From: Clostridiaceae bacterium
GTDB taxonomy: Bacteria; Bacillota; Clostridia; Lachnospirales; Lachnospiraceae
Reading direction: 5' to 3'
Assembly: GCA_902362865.1 (NCBI GenBank)
Contig: CABIYE010000019.1
Location: 1-55,195 of the forward strand
DNA: 55,195 nucleotides
Part shown: piece after piece, positions 51,679 through 55,195 of the stretch
How positions within the stretch are numbered: the stretch's first letter is position 1
How the letters are laid out: the number at the start of each line of letters is the position of its first letter
Translations under genes and position numbers: made by a program
The notes under the pieces: model-generated
Seen by the model: only the letters and a program-made list of their open reading frames with translations
Told to the model about the DNA's origin: nothing
Databases searched by the model: none

Positions 51679-53434
51679 CTTGTTTGCCGGAGCTGGTGGG
51701 TTAAGCCTTGGTTTTCAGCAAACCGGAAAATTTAATATTGTTATGGCGGCGGAGAATAACCCAAATGCAAGAGATACTTATTCTCGTAATCATCCAAACA
51801 CAGAAATTCTCAGTGATGTTAAGGAAATTGATTATAAAGATATCCGGCGTAGATATGGAGCAATTGATGTGGTCATTGGGGGACCGCCATGCCAAGGGTT
51901 TTCGAACGCGAACAGACAACGCGCAACAATCAGCACAAACAATGGTTTGGTAAAGGAATACGTGAGGGCTATCATTGAACTAAAGCCATCTATGTTTGTG
52001 ATGGAAAACGTCAGTATGCTGAAGTCTGATGTTCATCGTTTTTATTGTACTGCAGAAGATGAGGAAATGATTCATCGTTTACAGATTTCGTGTAGAGATG
52101 ATATTCTGGAACTATCGAAATCATTTCAGGGACTCGAAATTTTGTTAGAGAGCGTGAAGAAATCATTTCAGGAATACAGGGAGTATTTATGGGATGCGAA
52201 ATTTTTCCGTGCAGTCAATATCTTATTTAAAAGAATCAATAGTAAGGATAAGTTTAATAATTCTTTTGAAAAATACAAAAAACAGCTCAGGAAGTATGCA
52301 GAGAGCGAGGAGCGATGTATTCCAGCAGATGAAATCGGGCAAGTATATGAAGAATTGTATGCTGTTCTACTGAAAGATTATAAAAATCCCAATGGATCGG
52401 TGGAATTGACCGAAACTATAAAAGTATCTGCAAGCTTACAGCGGATGTATGTTAAATACGCAGAACTGAAAAACAATAATATTGAGCTGGGTGATTTTAT
52501 ATGGGATAAAGGAGTCTGTGTAAAGATTCGATCATATTCCGTACTGGATTATATTAAAAGCACTCTTGAGCATGAATTATTTCCATACAAGATTGCATGT
52601 ACGACATTAAACGCTGCAGATTTTGGAGCACCACAGAGAAGAGAGAGGTTCGTTATAATTGGGAGTAGGATTGGGGAGAAACCTCAATGGCCAACAGGCT
52701 CTTTTACAGAAGAAAATTATCGCACTGTTCGCCAGGCAATAGAAGATCTTGAGCAAATTGAAACTTCGGCGGACCAGTTTGCCCCTGAAATACCTCTCGA
52801 TGAGGTTGATTATGGTAATAATGACTTGTTGAGAACTCTCCGTGATAGTGATACTTTGAGGAATCATTTCAACACTGCCACAGGTAAGATTGCACAAAAG
52901 CGGTTTGATGCACTTGAGGAGGGCGGTAATTTTCACACGCTTCCTGATGAGCTGAAGAGTACATATTCAGACGGAAAAAGAACACAAAGTACGATTTACT
53001 TAAAGTTAAAATATGATGAACCGTCCGGGACGGTTGTCAATGTTAGAAAGTCTATGTGGGTACATCCTGCCATAAGCAGGGCGTTAAGTGTAAGAGAGGC
53101 AGCAAGATTGCAGACATTCCCAGATAGTTTCGTTTTTATGGGAACAAAGGATTCCCAATATCAGCAGGTTGGAAATGCCGTGCCGCCTATATTGGCAAGA
53201 GCTATCGCAGAAACTGTCTTGAAGTATTTAGATTCACATGAAGATGCCCCAGAAAAAGATAAGATACTTATTGAAATGGTTACAGATCCAGAGGCAACGC
53301 AGATGGAAATTGCCGAAAGAGCTGGAATATCTCAGTCAGCAGTAAGTATGAATACAAAAAGAATGATTAGTGAGGGGCTGATCGAAAAAATTCAAACGGA
53401 TCAAAACAAGAAAGTATGGAGCGTAAAACGATAG
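51662..53434 (+). CDS. dcm: Dcm-type cytosine-C5 DNA methyltransferase with large insertion and winged-helix tail
   Basis: Start ATG 51662 follows GAGAGGAATAAAA. The product has 590 residues. Motif I DLFAGAGGLSLGF (6-18), motif IV GGPPCQGFS with catalytic Cys77, motif VI ENV (115-117), motif VIII APQRRERFVIIGSR (about 323-336), motif X QVGNAVPPILARAI. About 200 residues separate motifs VI and VIII, where M.HhaI has about 40, so an extra helical domain of roughly 150 residues (about 125-300) is inserted. The last 60 residues form a winged helix (EIAERAGISQSAVSMNTKRM). It protects host DNA and, with the tail, may regulate or recruit. Target sequence is unknown. Confidence 0.92.
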   Translation: MYKIIDLFAGAGGLSLGFQQTGKFNIVMAAENNPNARDTYSRNHPNTEILSDVKEIDYKDIRRRYGAIDVVIGGPPCQGFSNANRQRATISTNNGLVKEYVRAIIELKPSMFVMENVSMLKSDVHRFYCTAEDEEMIHRLQISCRDDILELSKSFQGLEILLESVKKSFQEYREYLWDAKFFRAVNILFKRINSKDKFNNSFEKYKKQLRKYAESEERCIPADEIGQVYEELYAVLLKDYKNPNGSVELTETIKVSASLQRMYVKYAELKNNNIELGDFIWDKGVCVKIRSYSVLDYIKSTLEHELFPYKIACTTLNAADFGAPQRRERFVIIGSRIGEKPQWPTGSFTEENYRTVRQAIEDLEQIETSADQFAPEIPLDEVDYGNNDLLRTLRDSDTLRNHFNTATGKIAQKRFDALEEGGNFHTLPDELKSTYSDGKRTQSTIYLKLKYDEPSGTVVNVRKSMWVHPAISRALSVREAARLQTFPDSFVFMGTKDSQYQQVGNAVPPILARAIAETVLKYLDSHEDAPEKDKILIEMVTDPEATQMEIAERAGISQSAVSMNTKRMISEGLIEKIQTDQNKKVWSVKR

Positions 53435-53519
53435 ACTGAATTCAAATATTCATAAAATATAATTCAGATGAAGTGCAAATGCCTATCCGAATACGAGTGG
53501 GGTTAGTGAGGAAATTCGG

Positions 53520-53885
53520 TTGCACAAAGAAAACACAGTCGAGAGTATCGTGCTCTTGTCCCACAAATCACCAGATAGTGTCATTAATGTGAAAGTGGAA
53601 TTTGGAGAAGGCGAAGGAAAAGTGCCGTTGGCTGCAATAGCGGAGCGTGCAAAGAAATATCAGCCGAAACCGAAAATCACATATAAGATGATACAGGAAT
53701 ATGTGGAAAAGAGATATGGATTTAAGGTGCATACTGCATATATCGCAGAGGTAAAGCGGTCATTAGGTCTGACAATGTATGATGCACCAAATGCGGTAGA
53801 GGAATTGAAACAGCCGCGAAAGCGTCCGCCGAAAGAAAAGGTAGAAGCGATAACGGAGGCACTTAAGTATTTTGAGGTAATCTAA
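53520..53885 (+). CDS. Orphan RlmD-type C-terminal tail
   Basis: TTG 53520 opens 121 residues; the same frame is open back to 53,472, so the true start is uncertain and no good ribosome site is visible. The opening ENTVESIVLLSHKSPDS aligns with the end of the RlmD core (VHVETVVLLSQQKPDD) and with the serine recombinase tail (NESTVESIVKL). The rest (KITYKMIQEYVEKRYGFKVH, YIAEVKRSLGL, EALKYFEVI) has the same architecture as the RlmD extension at 23.1-23.4 kb but a different sequence. It is best read as the displaced, or a competing, rlmD 3' end at the right border of the island. Confidence 0.6.
   Translation: MHKENTVESIVLLSHKSPDSVINVKVEFGEGEGKVPLAAIAERAKKYQPKPKITYKMIQEYVEKRYGFKVHTAYIAEVKRSLGLTMYDAPNAVEELKQPRKRPPKEKVEAITEALKYFEVI
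53556..53563 (+). other. Candidate right attachment core
   Basis: TTGTCCCA in the codons for VLLSHKSPD, the same 8-mer and context as 23112-23119 in rlmD; the distance between the two is 30.4 kb. Confidence 0.4.
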
Positions 53886-54178
53886 TGGATGAAAAGATTT
53901 ATCAGATTGCAGAACAGATAGTCCAATTACATCAGAAAGCCTATGAGGTTTATTTGCCATTGGTTGAAGATGTGTGTAATAGAACTGTGTCATAAGATGA
54001 ATTAGCACATTTGCTTGATTATTTACTGGATTTTGCTTGTGACGAGAAAATACTGGGATTGTATAAAAGAGTATGTAGAAGGTATTTGTATATATATCCT
54101 AGTTGTATTAAGAGTTATATTGAAGCATATCGGGAAATGTGGGAAGATGAGGGGGAATGCTTAGAAAATGATTTGTAA
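53885..54178 (+). pseudogene. Small island protein gene broken by TAA
   Basis: ATG 53885 overlaps the previous stop (TAATG). The frame reads MDEKIYQIAEQIVQLHQKAY and on to NRTVS, then TAA (53994-53996), then continues without gap as DELAHLLDYLLDFACDEK to a TAA at 54176-54178. Full length would be 97 residues, wholly helical. No function is known to me. A single base change at the internal TAA would restore it. Confidence 0.65.
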
Positions 54179-54234
54179 ATTAAATGGCAGATAAGCATTT
54201 TAAGAAACTATGATGTGAGAATAGGAGAATGTCT

Positions 54235-55089
54235 ATGGTAAAAATTGTGAAAGAAACTATCCATGCAAAAGGTATTGATATTGGCATTTATACTACGAAT
54301 TTTGAAAATGAATTTATTTCATTAACGGATATTGCAAAATATCGAAATGAGGACGACCCGCGATTTGTGATTCAAAACTGGATGCGCAATCGTAACACAA
54401 TCGAATTTTTAGGCGTTTAGGAAGAATTGCATAATCCAGATTTTAACCGTGTGCAATTCGAGGCGGTTAAAAATGGGGCGGGATTAAATCGTTTTGTCAT
54501 GACACCCACAAAGTGGATTACACAGATGAATGCCATTGGCATTGTTTCAAAAGCAGGACGCTACGGAGGAACATATGCCCATAGCGATATCGCCATGTCT
54601 TTCGCGACTTGGATTTCTCCAGAGTTTCAGTTATATATTATGAAAGACTATAGGCGTTTAAAGACAGATGAAAACAGTCGGTTGTCTTTGAATTGGAATT
54701 TGAACAGAGAAATTTCTAAGTTGAATTACAGGATACATACAGATGCAATTAAAGAAAACCTGATTCCACCAGAATTAACGCCCGCACAAGTGGCGTATAC
54801 CTATGCTAATGAAGCAGATATGTTGAATGTTGTTTTATTTGGGAAAACCGCAAAACAGTGGAAGGATGAAAATCCAACTGTTAAAGGGAATATGCGGGAC
54901 GTAGCAACATTGAATCAGTTACTGGTCCTTGCAAATTTAGAAAGCTATAATGCTGTTTTAATTAATCAGGGCAAAAGTCAAAAAGAACGAATGGAATTAT
55001 TAAGACAGTTAGCGGTACAGCAGTTGCAGACATTGGAGACAGTAAGTTTAAATAATTTGCCAAGAATAGAAATGGAAATGCGTAAGTGA
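54235..55089 (+). pseudogene. KilA-N domain protein broken by an amber codon
   Basis: ATG 54235 lies seven bases after GGAG. The KilA-N domain is evident: EFISLTDIAKYRNEDDPRFV, IQNWMRNRNTIEFLGV, then TAG (54418-54420), then EELHNPDFN, the region AGLNRFVMTPTKWITQMNAI, GRYGGTYAHSDIAMSFATWI and a helical C-terminus. Homologues have Trp at the stop position (LGxWE), so TGG to TAG explains it. The complete protein would be 284 residues. KilA-N proteins are DNA-binding proteins of phages and mobile elements, so this is probably another mobile remnant next to the island. Confidence 0.8.
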
Positions 55090-55131
55090 TAAAAGGCAAA
55101 TATACGGTAGTGTAAAGTAGTCTATGAAAAA

Positions 55132-55155
55132 ATGGAGCTGAAAAAATGGCTCCAT
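55132..55155. terminator. Stem-loop after the KilA-N pseudogene
   Basis: ATGGAGC and GCTCCAT form a 7-bp stem around a 10-nt A-rich loop; no U tract follows. The final 40 bases of the window show no feature. Confidence 0.35.
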
Positions 55156-55195
55156 CGGAACCTTGAAAATTGCAGATATATTAGCTTTTGGCGGT

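Overview
The window looks like a chromosome segment of an anaerobic, low-GC Gram-positive of the class Clostridia, most likely family Lachnospiraceae. The basis is strong AGGAGG-type ribosome sites, a four-subunit ferredoxin-linked 2-oxoacid oxidoreductase, MutS2 and YhaM, an RlmD with a long C-terminal tail, and TnpV, MobA/L and large-serine-recombinase mobile modules of the kind common in that family. The genus cannot be fixed from the sequence alone.

Bases 1 to about 23,110 are mostly core chromosome. In order they hold: the end of a coiled-coil protein built of a 21-bp tandem repeat; an MBL-fold hydrolase whose ribosome site lies in a small inverted-repeat element; a leftward cluster of VTC-type polyphosphate polymerase, DUF4956 membrane protein and Cthe_2159-type lipoprotein; a rightward por operon whose alpha subunit is cut by an amber codon; an ammonium channel fused to a P-II domain behind a promoter-proximal terminator; a HAD phosphatase and a membrane protein; a zinc-ribbon/DnaJ-like cysteine-rich membrane protein followed by a kinase stub; tRNA-Gly(CCC); an Sfp-type transferase; an OmpR/HisKA two-component pair with MutS2; and a protease-dead HtrA-like protein, YhaM and RlmD in one operon.

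Bases from about 23,110 to 53,890 form a mobile island inserted at the 3' end of rlmD. The left part (23.4-42.2 kb) is a mobilizable, plasmid-like element: tnpV, a degraded response regulator, a YaaC-like/SEC-C pair, a MobQ relaxase with an RSF1010-like oriT, DUF3847, a DnaC-like loader, RepA_N with iteron-like repeats inside the gene, ParR/ParM with 11-bp-spaced upstream repeats, a two-component system with an ABC transporter, a STAND NTPase, a GNAT/antitoxin-like pair and a large serine recombinase. The right part (42.3-53.4 kb) is a defence cassette: an AlbA_2/ATP-binding regulator followed by Vsr, a MORC/MutL-like GHKL ATPase, a Z1 NTPase (split by a +1 shift in a run of six G), a DUF4420 PD-(D/E)XK protein, an AIPR protein and a Dcm-type cytosine methyltransferase with a large insertion and a winged-helix tail. 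At 53.52 kb a second, different RlmD-type C-terminal tail appears, which suggests the island ends there. It is followed by two genes broken by nonsense codons, one of them a KilA-N protein.

The most interesting signals are in the defence cassette. The regulator's promoter carries 12-mers (GTGGGTGATAAA and its complement) that recur in tandem inside the regulator gene, where they encode a V-G-D-K linker. Their core appears once more beside the -10 box upstream of vsr. This points to a regulator that controls both itself and the restriction-like operon, while the G run may switch the Z1 subunit on and off.
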